A DNA stretch of 64,000 nt from Peptacetobacter hominis (GTDB lineage Bacteria; Bacillota; Clostridia; Peptostreptococcales; Peptostreptococcaceae), in assembly GCF_006861675.1 (NCBI RefSeq), contig NZ_SGJB01000004.1, positions 86,989 to 150,988 on the forward strand, in the 5' to 3' direction. The position numbers and the translations under genes were made by a program. The notes beneath the pieces were generated by a model. That model worked only from the letters and a program-made list of their open reading frames with translations, made no database searches and was not told where the DNA came from. Below, one piece after another: positions 1-9,117 of this stretch; within the stretch, counting starts at the first letter, position 1; every line of letters begins with the position of its first letter.

Positions 1-355
1 CTGATACTATTGTTATTGCCATCTGTATAACTATAAACATTATACCGCCGACTCCAAGTGCCATTATATTTCCTACACTAAGCGTTGCTCCAAGCAGAAC
101 TATTGAATACGCCAGAAGATCTGTTTCCGAAAATTTATATCCACTCATCATTTTTGACTGATCAAATGAAAGATTTCCAACTATCATTCCAAGAAATATT
201 GCTATTGATGCAGCTCCTACGTTTGGTATAAATTTTGCCGCTACGACAGATGCCATAGCAACAGCCGCCGATACTGCAAATCCCGGTATTATCGATTTTA
301 TTCTTTCAGGAAGTCCTATCATAACTCCCGACTTTAAAGTTCCCTGATTCTGCAT
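1..355 (-). CDS. YeiH-family (UPF0324) membrane transporter, N-terminal part
   Basis: The gene runs off the left edge; about 118 N-terminal residues are visible. It starts at an ATG (353-355) preceded by a TAAGGAGG-like ribosome site. The visible part begins MQNQGTLKSGVM and continues as alternating hydrophobic helices and Gly/Ala-rich turns such as AAVAMASVVAA and ASIAIFLGMIVGN, the pattern of the YeiH/UPF0324 'putative sulfate exporter' family. A LysR gene lies divergently 168 bp away, an arrangement often seen with yeiH, so that regulator probably controls this gene. Substrate is not proven for the family. Family call fairly sure, function unsure. Confidence 0.75.
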   Translation of the reverse strand, partial: MQNQGTLKSGVMIGLPERIKSIIPGFAVSAAVAMASVVAAKFIPNVGAASIAIFLGMIVGNLSFDQSKMMSGYKFSETDLLAYSIVLLGATLSVGNIMALGVGGIMFIVIQMAITIVS

Positions 356-523
356 TTTTGTTCCTCCTTATTTTAAAACTTTTATCTCGTGTCTATGCTT
401 TCAGTATACGCCTCGTCTAACCATTAGTAAAATGAATATATATAATCTACATTATTAAAAAATTTAATATAAATTGTGCTATAATTGTAGTATCAGGAAT
501 CAATTTTGAAGGATGTGGTATAT

Positions 524-1420
524 ATGTTTGAAGAACTAAAATCGTTTATCACTGTCGTTGAGCTGAAGAACTTTACAAAAGCAGCTGAAAAGCTTAGCCT
601 GTCTCAGCCAAGCGTAAGTGTACATATAAAAAATCTCGAAAATCACTTCGGTGTAAAACTTATAGACCGTTCTGTAAAACAGAAAAGTATAGCAATTACA
701 GATAGGGGATATCTTCTTTATAGAAGAGCAAAGGAAATTATAGAGCTTATGGATACTACTGTTCAGGAGGTAAAAAACTACAGCGAAAATATAAGCGGCA
801 GTCTAAGAATAGGTGCCAGCCTTACTATAGGTGAGTTTCTTCTTCCAGAGCTTATAGCATATTTTTCTGAGAAATATCCGGATGTGAATATAGAGGTTTT
901 CATTGAAAATACTTCAAAGATTGCAAATATGGTAAAAAATCTGAGCATAGATATAGGTATTATAGAGGGAAACATTTCATCATCAGACTTCAATCAGACA
1001 TTCTTCTATAAAGATGAAATGGTTCTTGCATTTCCTTACTCAGAAAAAAGCCTGATTCACAAAAAGGACTATAGAGATCTTATTTCAGGAAGGAAATGGG
1101 TAGCAAGGGAATCCGGTTCCGGTACAAGGGATTTTCTGGATATGTTCCTGAGTCAGAACAAGATAACTCCTGAATCTATAACAGTTCTTGGAAGTAATTT
1201 TGCAGTCAAAGAAGCTGTAAAAAATAATATGGGTATAACTCTTCTTTCAAAACTTATATGTAAACGTGCTGAAAGAAAAGAGGAGATTGTATGCGTGTCT
1301 CCGGATGAGACATATGTGAGAAATTTTTCGTATATAGTTTCAAAAAATATAACTCCAAGTAGAGCTGCAACCGTATTTATAGATGAGCTTAAAAGCTATT
1401 CAGAATCATTATGCATATAA
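524..1420 (+). CDS. LysR-family transcriptional regulator (CysL/YeiE-like)
   Basis: A 298-residue LysR regulator. Residues 1-60 form the winged helix-turn-helix (FTKAAEKLSLSQPSVSVHIK is the recognition region); about 90-295 is the effector-binding domain. An in-frame TTG exists at 506, but the AAGGA at 509-513 sits 10 nt before the ATG at 524, and MFEELKSF is the usual LysR start, so 524 is chosen. It is divergent from the YeiH-like transporter, suggesting it regulates that gene and itself from the shared 168-bp spacer. Resemblance to CysL and YeiE regulators is by sequence pattern only; the inducer is unknown. It ends before a shared bidirectional terminator. Confidence 0.85.
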   Translation: MFEELKSFITVVELKNFTKAAEKLSLSQPSVSVHIKNLENHFGVKLIDRSVKQKSIAITDRGYLLYRRAKEIIELMDTTVQEVKNYSENISGSLRIGASLTIGEFLLPELIAYFSEKYPDVNIEVFIENTSKIANMVKNLSIDIGIIEGNISSSDFNQTFFYKDEMVLAFPYSEKSLIHKKDYRDLISGRKWVARESGSGTRDFLDMFLSQNKITPESITVLGSNFAVKEAVKNNMGITLLSKLICKRAERKEEIVCVSPDETYVRNFSYIVSKNITPSRAATVFIDELKSYSESLCI

Positions 1421-1450
1421 TATTGTTAATTATTACATTATCAAATTATA

Positions 1451-1480
1451 AAAGCCTCTGATTTTTATATCAGAGGCTTT
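1451..1480. terminator. bidirectional terminator between lysR and the pyr operon
   Basis: An 11-bp stem (AAAGCCTCTGA with TCAGAGGCTTT) has an A-rich flank on the left and a T-rich flank on the right. It can end the LysR transcript (+) and the pyr operon transcript (-). Confidence 0.85.
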
Positions 1481-1485
1481 ATTTA

Positions 1486-1704
1486 TTATTCTTCTGTATT
1501 TTCATTTTTTTCCAGTTCTTCTTTTTCATGCTTTTTATTTTCTGTTATTCCTTTTATTCCAGCGAATAAAAATATCAGCACTCCAAGAAATTCCACTGTA
1601 GGTATATTCCATCCCTCAACTTTGTAAAGATATAACATTACAAAAAGAGCTATTGTGGAAACTATACTATATATATAGTGTCTGTATCTAAGAAAGAATA
1701 TCAT
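1486..1704 (-). CDS. small membrane protein at the end of the pyr operon
   Basis: Predicted 72-residue protein starting 2 nt after the pyrE stop codon. It has two hydrophobic helices (about residues 10-27 and 34-50), then a charged Lys/Glu tail (KKHEKEELEKNENTEE). An AGGA lies inside the pyrE 3' end, 8-10 nt before the ATG. The tight spacing and the terminator just beyond suggest it is the last gene of the pyr operon. I recognise no family. It may be a real small membrane protein or a poorly conserved add-on. Confidence 0.6.
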   Translation of the reverse strand: MIFFLRYRHYIYSIVSTIALFVMLYLYKVEGWNIPTVEFLGVLIFLFAGIKGITENKKHEKEELEKNENTEE

Positions 1705-1706
1705 AA

Positions 1707-2291
1707 TTACATTCCTAATTCTTTGAACTGTCTGCTTCCTGGTTTTACAAGTTTCTCTTTTCCTTCTTTACATAGAGGACATTCATCAGCGTCAAATACC
1801 TGTATGTCAAGTTTTATTGCACTGTATATAGGCATTCCTATATCTTCGCTTGTTCTGTCAGCTATACATGCAACACCTATAACTTCTCCACCTAATTCTT
1901 CAAGAACTCTTTTAGTTTCTTTTGTTGATTTTCCTGTAGTTACAACGTCTTCTGCTATTATTATTTTAGCACCTGGCTTAACTTCGAATCCTCTTCTAAG
2001 TTCCATAGTGTTGTCTTTTCTTTCAGTGAATACTGCTTCTTTACCTAACTGTCTTCCTAGTTCGTAAGAAACTACAACTCCACCCATTGCTGGCCCTACT
2101 ACAAGGTCTATATCAAGATCTTTTATCTGCTCAACAACTGTGCTAAGTACCTGCTCAGCGTACTCTGGGAATCTAAGAACTTTTGCACACTGTATATATC
2201 TGTTACTGTGCTTTCCTGAAGATAAAAGGAAGTGTCCTTCTAATAATGCATCACTTTTTTTAAGTATTTCTATTACATCTACATTGCTCAT
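1707..2291 (-). CDS. pyrE: orotate phosphoribosyltransferase
   Basis: Transfers the phosphoribosyl group from PRPP to orotate to give OMP, step five of UMP synthesis, in the cytoplasm. The PRPP-binding motif [10 protein letters not shown] is near residues 114-123, and TERKDN is the loop region typical of PyrE. The chosen start is [10 protein letters not shown]: the upstream ATG at 2306 lies inside the ribosome site (ATGGAGGA), and the inner ATG at 2291 is 8 nt after it. Length 194 is normal. It follows pyrD after a 119-nt gap and is the last biosynthetic gene of the pyrBKDE cluster. Confidence 0.93.
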   Translation of the reverse strand: MSNVDVIEILKKSDALLEGHFLLSSGKHSNRYIQCAKVLRFPEYAEQVLSTVVEQIKDLDIDLVVGPAMGGVVVSYELGRQLGKEAVFTERKDNTMELRRGFEVKPGAKIIIAEDVVTTGKSTKETKRVLEELGGEVIGVACIADRTSEDIGMPIYSAIKLDIQVFDADECPLCKEGKEKLVKPGSRQFKELGM

Positions 2292-2410
2292 ATCTTTGTC
2301 CTCCATTTATATTATTATTTCATTTTTAGTCTTTATCTTTAATCCATATACTATTATACAATAGTTTCTCAGTATGTAAAATTATTTTTGTATACAATTT
2401 GAATTTTGTT

Positions 2411-3313
2411 TTATATTATACCTCTTATTTCATCAAGGTTTTTTATTCCCTCGCTGTCCATAAGTTCTTCCAGTTCTTTAAGTATCTGTATTCCCGCTTC
2501 AGGATTCATGAAGTTTACAGTTCCAAGCTGTACAAGAGTTGCTCCAGCCATTATAAATTCAAGTATATCCTTGGCTGAAGATATTCCTCCCATTCCTATT
2601 ACAGGTATGTTTACTGCCTGACTTACCTCGTATACCATTCTAAGTGCTATAGGTTTTATAGCTGGTCCTGAAAGTCCTGCTGTCACATTTTCAAATACAG
2701 GTTTTCTTCTTTTTATATCTATTGCAAGTGCCTTGAATGTGTTTACAAGAGATACACCGTCTGCTCCCTCTTCTTCACATACTTTTGCCATTCCAACTAT
2801 GTCTTCCGCATTTGGAGAAAGTTTTACTACTAGAGGATGTTTACATACTTTTCTTACCTCTCTTACAACTTCTCTTGCAACTTCATTTTTTATTCCGAAA
2901 GCCATTCCACCGGCTTTTACGTTAGGGCATGATATGTTAAGTTCCACTATATCTATATCCTGGTCGTTTAAAAGTTCTACACCTTTTACATAGTCCTCCA
3001 GACAACCTCCACCAACATTTGCTATTCTAACGCATTTAAGGTTTCCGAAGAAAGGCATTTCGTGATCTATGAATCCCTGAACTCCAGGGTTTTCAAGTCC
3101 GACACTGTTCATTATTCCAGATGGAGTTTCATATATTCTAAGTCCGTTGTTACCTGGTTTTGCATTTAGAGTAAGACCTTTACTGCTTATTCCTCCAAGC
3201 TCGTTTACATCGTAGTACTCGTTGTATTCTTTACCAAACCCAAATGTACCAGATGCCATTATTATAGGGTTTTTGAATTCTATATCACCGAATTTTACTC
3301 TTAAATCTGCCAT
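2411..3313 (-). CDS. pyrD: dihydroorotate dehydrogenase, catalytic subunit (class 1B)
   Basis: Oxidises dihydroorotate to orotate using FMN. The start [27 protein letters not shown] is typical of Pyr[12 protein letters not shown] carries the class-1 active-site Cys, and [10 protein letters not shown] is the phosphate-binding loop of the TIM barrel. 300 residues is the normal size. Its ATG overlaps the pyrK stop codon by 1 nt, which implies translational coupling, and class-1B enzymes need PyrK to pass electrons to NAD. Product and partner are certain from family and context. Confidence 0.95.
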   Translation of the reverse strand: MADLRVKFGDIEFKNPIIMASGTFGFGKEYNEYYDVNELGGISSKGLTLNAKPGNNGLRIYETPSGIMNSVGLENPGVQGFIDHEMPFFGNLKCVRIANVGGGCLEDYVKGVELLNDQDIDIVELNISCPNVKAGGMAFGIKNEVAREVVREVRKVCKHPLVVKLSPNAEDIVGMAKVCEEEGADGVSLVNTFKALAIDIKRRKPVFENVTAGLSGPAIKPIALRMVYEVSQAVNIPVIGMGGISSAKDILEFIMAGATLVQLGTVNFMNPEAGIQILKELEELMDSEGIKNLDEIRGII

Positions 3314-3999
3314 TAGAAAATCACGTCCTCTCCCCAGAATACTGGTCCGTCTTTACAAGTCTTTTTGTTTCCGCCTTTTGTTTTGCATGTACATACAAGG
3401 CAGGCTCCTACACCACAGGCCATGTGATTTTCAAGAGAAACCATTATTCTTGTATCTGTTCCTTCACACATTTTTACAAGTTTTTCCATCATAGGAGTAG
3501 GTCCACATGTAAGTATATAGTCGTACTCGTTTACATCAAGTATATCTGTTATAAATGTATTTCCTGTAGTTGTTTTTACTTCATTACAGTATTTACTGTA
3601 CTCTTCAACAAGTATCGGCTCTTCTCTGAATCCAAGATATGCATCGCATCCAGGCATATTTTTAGCTACAAGGTATAGAGGAGCAACTCCTATTCCTCCA
3701 CCTACAAGAGCAACTTTTCCTTCTACTTTTTCATATCCGTTTCCATAAGGTCCCTGAAGCTGTATTTCATCTCCTGCTTCAAGTTTTGCAAATATCTCAG
3801 TTCCTTCTCCCACAACTTTGTAAAGGAAGCTTATGCTTTCCTCGTCTATATCGTGGATACTTATCGGTCTTGAAAGTACCGGGTATTTATCCCATGCTCT
3901 AAGCATATAGAACTGTCCCATTTTTCCTTCAAAGTTTCCTGCAACCTTCATTCTGTACATATCTTCACCGATATATACATTTTCTAAAATTCTGCTCAT
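3313..3999 (-). CDS. pyrK: dihydroorotate dehydrogenase electron-transfer subunit
   Basis: FAD- and [2Fe-2S]-containing partner of PyrD that links dihydroorotate oxidation to NAD. The ferredoxin-reductase fold shows the FAD motif RPISIHD (about residues 40-46) and the nucleotide-binding [10 protein letters not shown]. Four Cys near the end ([11 protein letters not shown] ... KTCKDGP) match the cluster ligands of PyrK. 228 residues is slightly below the roughly 250 common in the family. The start is preceded by AAAGGAAG. It overlaps pyrD by 1 nt and follows pyrB by 18 nt. Confidence 0.94.
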   Translation of the reverse strand: MSRILENVYIGEDMYRMKVAGNFEGKMGQFYMLRAWDKYPVLSRPISIHDIDEESISFLYKVVGEGTEIFAKLEAGDEIQLQGPYGNGYEKVEGKVALVGGGIGVAPLYLVAKNMPGCDAYLGFREEPILVEEYSKYCNEVKTTTGNTFITDILDVNEYDYILTCGPTPMMEKLVKMCEGTDTRIMVSLENHMACGVGACLVCTCKTKGGNKKTCKDGPVFWGEDVIF

Positions 4000-4017
4000 C
4001 TAATATCTTCCTTTCAT

Positions 4018-4941
4018 CTATTTTGGTTCTTCTATTCCTAAAAGCTTCATTATAAGCGCCATTCTTACATACATTCCGTATCCTGCCTGCTTGAAATATA
4101 CTGCTCTTTCATCCGAATCCACATCTGTAGATATTTCATTTACTCTTGGAAGTGGATGAAGAACTAACATATTTTCTTTTGCAGATTTCATTTTTTCCGC
4201 ATTAAGTATGTAAGTATCTTTAAGTCTTTCGTACTGCTCTATATCGTCAAATCTTTCTCTCTGAACTCTAGTCATATAAAGTATATCAAGATCCGGTATA
4301 GAACTTTCAAGATCTGTTGTTTCAACAAAATCGTGTCCAGCTATTGCCTCTTTTACATAGTCAGGCATTTTTAACTCTTCTGGTGCTATAAATACAAATT
4401 TTGTACCTTTGTATCTTGACATAGCCTTTGTAAGTGAGTGTACTGTTCTTCCGTATTTCAGATCTCCGCAAAGTCCTATTGTATGACCTTCAAGAGTTCC
4501 TCTAAGAGATTTTATTGTAAGAAGATCTGTAAGAGTCTGAGTTGGATGCTGATTTCCACCATCTCCCGCATTTATAAATGGACGAGGGCATACCTCTACT
4601 GCTTCTTTTGCAGCACCTGCCACCGGATGTCTCATCGCTATTATATCAACATAATTTGATACTGTTTTTATTGTGTCCTGAAGAGTTTCCCCTTTTGTTG
4701 TTGAAGATGCTCCAGGATCTGAAAATCCTACTACACGTCCGCCAAGTCTGTTTATAGCTGATTCGAAGCTAAGTCTTGTTCTTGTAGATGGTTCGAAGAA
4801 AAGTGTTGCCATAAGTTTACCGTCACATACATGGATAAACTTTTCAGGATTTTCTATTATTCTGTTTGCCAGTTCAAGAACTTCATCTATTTCTTCTACA
4901 GTGAAATCCTCTGGCCGTATTAAACTTCTTGATTTTAACAT
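4018..4941 (-). CDS. pyrB: aspartate carbamoyltransferase, catalytic chain
   Basis: Condenses carbamoyl phosphate with aspartate, the committed step of pyrimidine synthesis. [14 protein letters not shown] is the carbamoyl-phosphate loop and HPLPRVNE the conserved C-terminal motif. 307 residues is normal. No pyrI regulatory chain follows, so the enzyme is probably an unregulated trimer. It is the first gene of pyrB-K-D-E, behind a GAGGGGAT ribosome site and a near-consensus promoter about 60 nt upstream. carAB and pyrC are not in this window. Confidence 0.95.
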   Translation of the reverse strand: MLKSRSLIRPEDFTVEEIDEVLELANRIIENPEKFIHVCDGKLMATLFFEPSTRTRLSFESAINRLGGRVVGFSDPGASSTTKGETLQDTIKTVSNYVDIIAMRHPVAGAAKEAVEVCPRPFINAGDGGNQHPTQTLTDLLTIKSLRGTLEGHTIGLCGDLKYGRTVHSLTKAMSRYKGTKFVFIAPEELKMPDYVKEAIAGHDFVETTDLESSIPDLDILYMTRVQRERFDDIEQYERLKDTYILNAEKMKSAKENMLVLHPLPRVNEISTDVDSDERAVYFKQAGYGMYVRMALIMKLLGIEEPK

Positions 4942-4999
4942 GTCGTATCCCCTCTCCTAGACTCATAGAAACGTTATAGAGCCTTTTATTTCTTTTAGT

Positions 5000-5028
5000 A
5001 GCTTATCACCTTTGTTTTTTTATGTCAA
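5000..5028 (-). promoter_or_regulatory. sigma-A-type promoter of the pyr operon
   Basis: On the minus strand TTGACA (5023-5028) is separated by 17 nt from TAAGCT (5000-5005), giving a leader of about 50 nt before pyrB. The leader is too short for a PyrR antiterminator/terminator. An imperfect dyad (CTCATA...TATAGAG, 4961-4980) lies just after the expected start and could be an operator. Confidence 0.65.
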
Positions 5029-5095
5029 TAAAATCATTATTTATCTATATTTTACCATATTGCCTATCTTAAAAAGAATATCTAACCCCAAAAAA

Positions 5096-5114
5096 GCTCA
5101 CATAAAATGTGAGC
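5096..5114 (-). terminator. terminator of the NlpC/P60 gene
   Basis: Perfect 8-bp stem GCTCACAT/ATGTGAGC with a 3-nt loop; a T tract follows on the minus strand, just after the gene at 5139-6083. Confidence 0.85.
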
Positions 5115-5138
5115 CTTTATTTATATATTATTCTGTTT

Positions 5139-6083
5139 TTATAATACTCTTCTGGCTGTTACAAAATGGCTTGTATAATAATCTGAATCTATACTTGTAA
5201 CTTTTACAACATCTCCTGAATGAGGAGCATGTATCATACATCCATTTCCTACATATATTCCTACATGACTTACATTTCCTGTTCCATCTGTAGCAAAGAA
5301 TACAAGATCTCCTGCCTGAAGCTGATCTCTCGATACCTCTGTACCAACATTTGCCTGATCTCTTGATACTCTTGGAAGAGACACTCCTACTGCATTTCTG
5401 AATACATAACTTGTAAATCCTGAACAGTCAAACTTGTCAGGACCTGTTGATCCCCAAAGATATGGAGATCCTTTCTTTGAGTACGCAAGGTTAAGTACAG
5501 CCTGTACACTGTAGCTGTCAGCTGAAGGTACATCTATTACATTTCCGTTTACATCTACAGAAGGTACTATAGGTGCTTCATCTGTTACATAGTCCGCATG
5601 CACATATCCTTCTGTACCCCGGTTTCTTACCTGAAGCCAGTCTCCTTCTTTTTTAACAACTGTAAGGGCACTTCCCTTATCAAGTTCCTCTATTACTTCA
5701 GCTGAAGTATTGTCAGCTGCTCTAAGGTTAAGAGTAGACGCCGTAGTGAACGCAACTCCCTCTGATATATCTACAAATTCAGATGAAATCCATGCTTCGT
5801 CTTCTCCGTCCTCTACATTAAGCCATTCACCCTGAATTCCTATTACTTTGAACTGCTCTCCCTCTTTTGCAACTCTTTTTACACTTCCATCTATTCTTAC
5901 ATTAACTGATTTTCCGTCTTTTACAGTAGCTGTCTTGTATGGCGCCTCCTGATACTCCTCTATTACTATTCCAGTTTCAGAAGATGCTTTTACTTCTCCT
6001 ATTTCATCTGCTGATACAAGAGCTGTTCCACCTGCTATTATAACCGCAGACATTACAAGAGACATTATTTTATTCTTATCCAT
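5139..6083 (-). CDS. secreted SH3-domain NlpC/P60 peptidoglycan hydrolase
   Basis: A 314-residue exported wall hydrolase. Signal peptide residues 1-25 (cleavage likely after ALVSA). Two bacterial SH3-type wall-binding domains lie at about 48-106 and 111-166. The NlpC/P60 cysteine peptidase domain covers about 192-314, with catalytic Cys220 (DCSGF), His273 (SHVGIY) and a third polar residue at His285. Family members cut D-Glu/diamino-acid peptide bonds in murein. It is monocistronic with its own terminator and lies downstream of the two-component genes, but separated from them by about 90 nt. A role in cell separation or turnover is inferred. Confidence 0.9.
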   Translation of the reverse strand: MDKNKIMSLVMSAVIIAGGTALVSADEIGEVKASSETGIVIEEYQEAPYKTATVKDGKSVNVRIDGSVKRVAKEGEQFKVIGIQGEWLNVEDGEDEAWISSEFVDISEGVAFTTASTLNLRAADNTSAEVIEELDKGSALTVVKKEGDWLQVRNRGTEGYVHADYVTDEAPIVPSVDVNGNVIDVPSADSYSVQAVLNLAYSKKGSPYLWGSTGPDKFDCSGFTSYVFRNAVGVSLPRVSRDQANVGTEVSRDQLQAGDLVFFATDGTGNVSHVGIYVGNGCMIHAPHSGDVVKVTSIDSDYYTSHFVTARRVL

Positions 6084-6175
6084 CGATACACCTCCTAAAT
6101 AACATTATATCCATTCCTCTGTTTTTTATACGTCTAATCTATATTATACAATCAACTTTTTATAATGTAAATGAT

Positions 6176-7699
6176 TTACATAACATTATCATATATATCA
6201 AAATCAATATAGAAAGTACTTCCCTTTTGATACTCACTTTTGACCTTCAATTCCGTATTATGTCTTTTTGCTATTCTCTGGGCAATTGCAAGTCCAAGTC
6301 CTGTTCCTCTTTTATTTCTTTCATCTCTGCTTCTACTGAATCTTTCAAATATATTTTCTATATCTGAGTCCGCTATTCCACATCCTCTATCTTTTACAGA
6401 TACTCTTACCTTGTTGTTATATGTATATACCTTTATTTTTACATCTGTATTTTCCTCTGAAAATTTCACTGCATTATCCCCAAGTACAAGTATAAGTTGT
6501 CTAAGTCTGGCATAGTCACCTTTTATATATGTTTCACCAACCGATATATCAGTTATTACATTTATATTTTTTTCTGCTGCAAGGTGTCTTATACTTCTCG
6601 ATGCATCAGATACAAGCTCCTGTATATTTATTATATCCGAGTCTATCTTAAACTTCGCATTCTGAAGTCTTGAAAGTTCAAGTGTATCATTTACAAGTCT
6701 CTGCATATAGATACTCTCATTTTTTATTTTTTCTATCATTTCATCTTTTTCATTTTCATCACTTACAATACCGTCGCTTAACATCTCTGCCATTCCTCTC
6801 ATAACGGTTACAGGCGTTCTAAGCTCATGAGATATATTTGATATAAACTCTTCTCTGAGTTTTTCAAGTTTATCCCTTTCCTCATCTGCTTTTTTCAGTT
6901 TTTCGGACATAGTATCTACAGATTTCCGAAGTTGCCCAATCTCATCATTTCTCTTAAGTCCTGTTTTTTTACCTGTATTTCCCTTTGCTATCTCAGATAT
7001 CGTATTTTTTATAACTGATAGTGAATTTATCATTCTTCCAGATAAAAATATACCTGCAATAACCGATAGTATTATAGCTGAAACTATACTCATTATAACT
7101 ATCATAAATACATTTTTTATACCCGACTCCATAAAATTCATATTTCTATCGAGTACAACTCCACCTATAATTTCATCATTTTCTCCATATACGGGAGCAT
7201 ATGATATTATATGTCCCCGAAAACTCCTTTTATTTATATCCGAAACTACGCCGCTTTCCCCGGAAAAAGACTTCTGTATAACATCCATATATCCCTTTGG
7301 CATATCGCTATATGTATTATAAACAGTTTCTCCGCCTGTTATAACATCTTCATTCTTCATATCTATAATAAATACTTCAGCATCTGCAAGACTGTTTGCA
7401 AGCCTTATATAACCTTTTATACCTCCTGACATACCTGAATGATTCCGATTATTTTTCTTTCCTTTTCCCGAAACTCCCCGGCCGGATGATACTCCGTCTG
7501 TTACACTTTGTGATCCCGATATATTTTCAGATATCGACTTTGTGTGGTGCATCAGATCATCTGCTGTTGTATCTATACTATACTTCATAAAGAATATAAG
7601 AAAAACTGTGCACATAACCGCAGAGAAAAGAATTACTATTCCCGCAATATAAACGGCGATTTTTGATTTTATGCTTTTAAATCCGAGATATCTTTTCAA
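6176..7699 (-). CDS. membrane sensor histidine kinase
   Basis: 507-residue kinase. TM1 about 17-38, an outside sensor region about 39-194, TM2 about 195-219, HAMP about 219-271. HisKA has phospho-acceptor His291 (SNISHELRTP), followed by a HATPase with N box (GDNAVKFS), G1 (DRGCGI) and G2 (GTGLGLAIA). The sensor region contains a short Gly/Ser/Lys/Asn-rich stretch (residues 61-93) before a PAS/Cache-like core. It overlaps the response regulator by 23 nt, so the pair is co-translated. The signal is unknown; the divergent secreted protein is a candidate partner. Confidence 0.9.
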   Translation of the reverse strand: MKRYLGFKSIKSKIAVYIAGIVILFSAVMCTVFLIFFMKYSIDTTADDLMHHTKSISENISGSQSVTDGVSSGRGVSGKGKKNNRNHSGMSGGIKGYIRLANSLADAEVFIIDMKNEDVITGGETVYNTYSDMPKGYMDVIQKSFSGESGVVSDINKRSFRGHIISYAPVYGENDEIIGGVVLDRNMNFMESGIKNVFMIVIMSIVSAIILSVIAGIFLSGRMINSLSVIKNTISEIAKGNTGKKTGLKRNDEIGQLRKSVDTMSEKLKKADEERDKLEKLREEFISNISHELRTPVTVMRGMAEMLSDGIVSDENEKDEMIEKIKNESIYMQRLVNDTLELSRLQNAKFKIDSDIINIQELVSDASRSIRHLAAEKNINVITDISVGETYIKGDYARLRQLILVLGDNAVKFSEENTDVKIKVYTYNNKVRVSVKDRGCGIADSDIENIFERFSRSRDERNKRGTGLGLAIAQRIAKRHNTELKVKSEYQKGSTFYIDFDIYDNVM

Positions 7700-8372
7700 A
7701 TTTATATCCCACCCCTCTTACAGTAGTTATATCCCATCCTTTTTTTTCATACTTTTCAATTTTTGCTCTAAGTCTTTTTATATGCGTATCAACCGTTCTT
7801 ATATCACCGTAGTAATCAATACCCCATATACTATCGAGAAGATTATCCCTTGTAAATACTTTCTGCGGAGATGACGCTATCATTATAAGAAGTTCCTTTT
7901 CTTTTTTTGTAAGTGACAACTCATCCTCATTTATATACACAGAAAATTTTTCTATATCTATAGTCAGATTACCACATTTTATTGTATTTTCATTTGTTTC
8001 AACCTCTATTTCTCTTCCTATTCTTCTCATTATAGCTCTTATTCTTGCCATTACTTCCGCTGGAGAAAACGGCTTTACAATATAATCGTCTGCACCTATA
8101 TCAAGCCCCATTATTCTGTCCATATCCTCACCTTTCGCTGTCACCATTATAATAGGAACATTTGAGTATTTCCTTATTCTTCTGCATACCTCAAAGCCGT
8201 CAATTTCGGGAAGCATAACATCCAATAGTATAATATCCGCTCCATCTTTTTCGTATATCTCTATTGCTTCCTTGCCATCATACGCCGACATTGTACTGTA
8301 TCCCTGATTTTTACAATATTTTACAAGTACATCATTTATATCTCTATTATCATCAACTATAAGTATTTTCAT
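7677..8372 (-). CDS. OmpR-family response regulator
   Basis: 231-residue regulator: receiver domain 1-120 with phospho-acceptor Asp51 (ILLDVMLP) and the conserved Lys in VKPF, then a winged-helix DNA-binding domain (VDTHIKRLRAKI ... RGVGYKF). The longest frame opens at 8402, but AAAGGAGG stands 8 nt before the ATG at 8372, which gives the classical MKILIVDD start. It partners the overlapping kinase gene downstream. The divergent gene at 8535 shares its promoter region and is a likely target. Confidence 0.93.
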   Translation of the reverse strand: MKILIVDDNRDINDVLVKYCKNQGYSTMSAYDGKEAIEIYEKDGADIILLDVMLPEIDGFEVCRRIRKYSNVPIIMVTAKGEDMDRIMGLDIGADDYIVKPFSPAEVMARIRAIMRRIGREIEVETNENTIKCGNLTIDIEKFSVYINEDELSLTKKEKELLIMIASSPQKVFTRDNLLDSIWGIDYYGDIRTVDTHIKRLRAKIEKYEKKGWDITTVRGVGYKFEKISRI

Positions 8373-8402
8373 ATCAATTCCTCCTTTATGACAATTATAC
8401 AT

Positions 8403-8534
8403 CCGTATTCTGTACTTTTTGTGTCATTTTTTTATTTTGTCACTTAAAGGACACATTTCTGATTTATTATACAATCAAAGGATAGAACAAACAAAATCAG
8501 AGTATTAAAACAAATTGAAATGGAGGTATTTATT
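8403..8534. promoter_or_regulatory. divergent control region between the response regulator and a secreted protein gene
   Basis: This AT-rich spacer holds two spaced, similar blocks (TTTTGTGTCAT near 8419 and TTTTGTCACT near 8436), followed by GGACACA, which mirrors the GTGTC element. A TATTATAC -10-like element lies near 8465-8472 for the rightward gene. Binding by the adjacent OmpR-type regulator is an inference. Confidence 0.4.
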
Positions 8535-9047
8535 ATGAAAAAAAGATTAAAAGTTATAGGACTTGCAGCAGCTTCTTCAGTAATGCTTCTTTCAACATCT
8601 ATATATGCTGATTCAACAGGTCAGTCTCTTGTTGATATAGTATCAAAAATCACTGGAAAAACTACTACTGAGGTTACAGAAATGAGATCTGATGGTATGA
8701 CATATGGAGAAATCGCAGCTTCTTCTGGTAAACTTGATGAATTCAAAAAAGAAACAGGAAAAAACAACTGTACAGGAGATGGAACTTGCACATATTCTCA
8801 GGGTAATGGTAATTGCGATGGCACTGGTTATGGAAATGGTACATGTAATGTAAATTCCAACTCAGCCGGCAATTCACAAAACAGTTCATATGAAACAGAT
8901 AACAGCAATAGTACTCAGAATAATTCCAACAGTAGCGGATTACAGAACGGTTCTGGAAATGGAAACAAAGGAAACGGACCTCGTGATGGTTCCGGCAAGG
9001 GTAACGGTGGACATGGAAGAAGGGACGGCAGTTGCATAAATAATTAA
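8535..9047 (+). CDS. secreted protein with a DUF2680-like N-terminal region and a Gly/Asn/Ser-rich tail
   Basis: 170 residues. The upstream ATG at 8520 lies within the ribosome site ATGGAGG, so MKKRLKVIGL at 8535 is the start. A signal peptide ends near ADS. Residues about 27-70 (LVDIVSKITGKTTTEVTEMR ... TYGEIAASSG) resemble the short helical DUF2680 repeat of clostridial secreted proteins. The rest is low complexity, with four Cys near residues 78-104 and a basic Gly-rich end (GHGRRDGSCINN). It is divergent from a two-component system and followed by a terminator. A signal or envelope role is possible; function unknown. Confidence 0.7.
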   Translation: MKKRLKVIGLAAASSVMLLSTSIYADSTGQSLVDIVSKITGKTTTEVTEMRSDGMTYGEIAASSGKLDEFKKETGKNNCTGDGTCTYSQGNGNCDGTGYGNGTCNVNSNSAGNSQNSSYETDNSNSTQNNSNSSGLQNGSGNGNKGNGPRDGSGKGNGGHGRRDGSCINN

Positions 9048-9063
9048 ATCCATAAAAAAATAA

Positions 9064-9087
9064 AAGGCAGGGTTAAAACCCTGCCTT
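9064..9087. terminator. bidirectional terminator between the secreted protein gene and gluD
   Basis: 11-bp perfect stem AAGGCAGGGTT/AACCCTGCCTT with A-rich and T-rich flanks, located between two convergent genes. Confidence 0.88.
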
Positions 9088-9117
9088 GTTTATTCACTGT
9101 AATACTTTGAGTAAATC

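Noticed and set aside
506..523. Upstream TTG start for the LysR gene
   Set aside because: AAGGA fits the ATG at 524 better and the protein then starts at the usual LysR position.
4942..5000. PyrR-dependent attenuator in the pyr leader
   Set aside because: The leader is only about 50 nt, without antiterminator or terminator stems.
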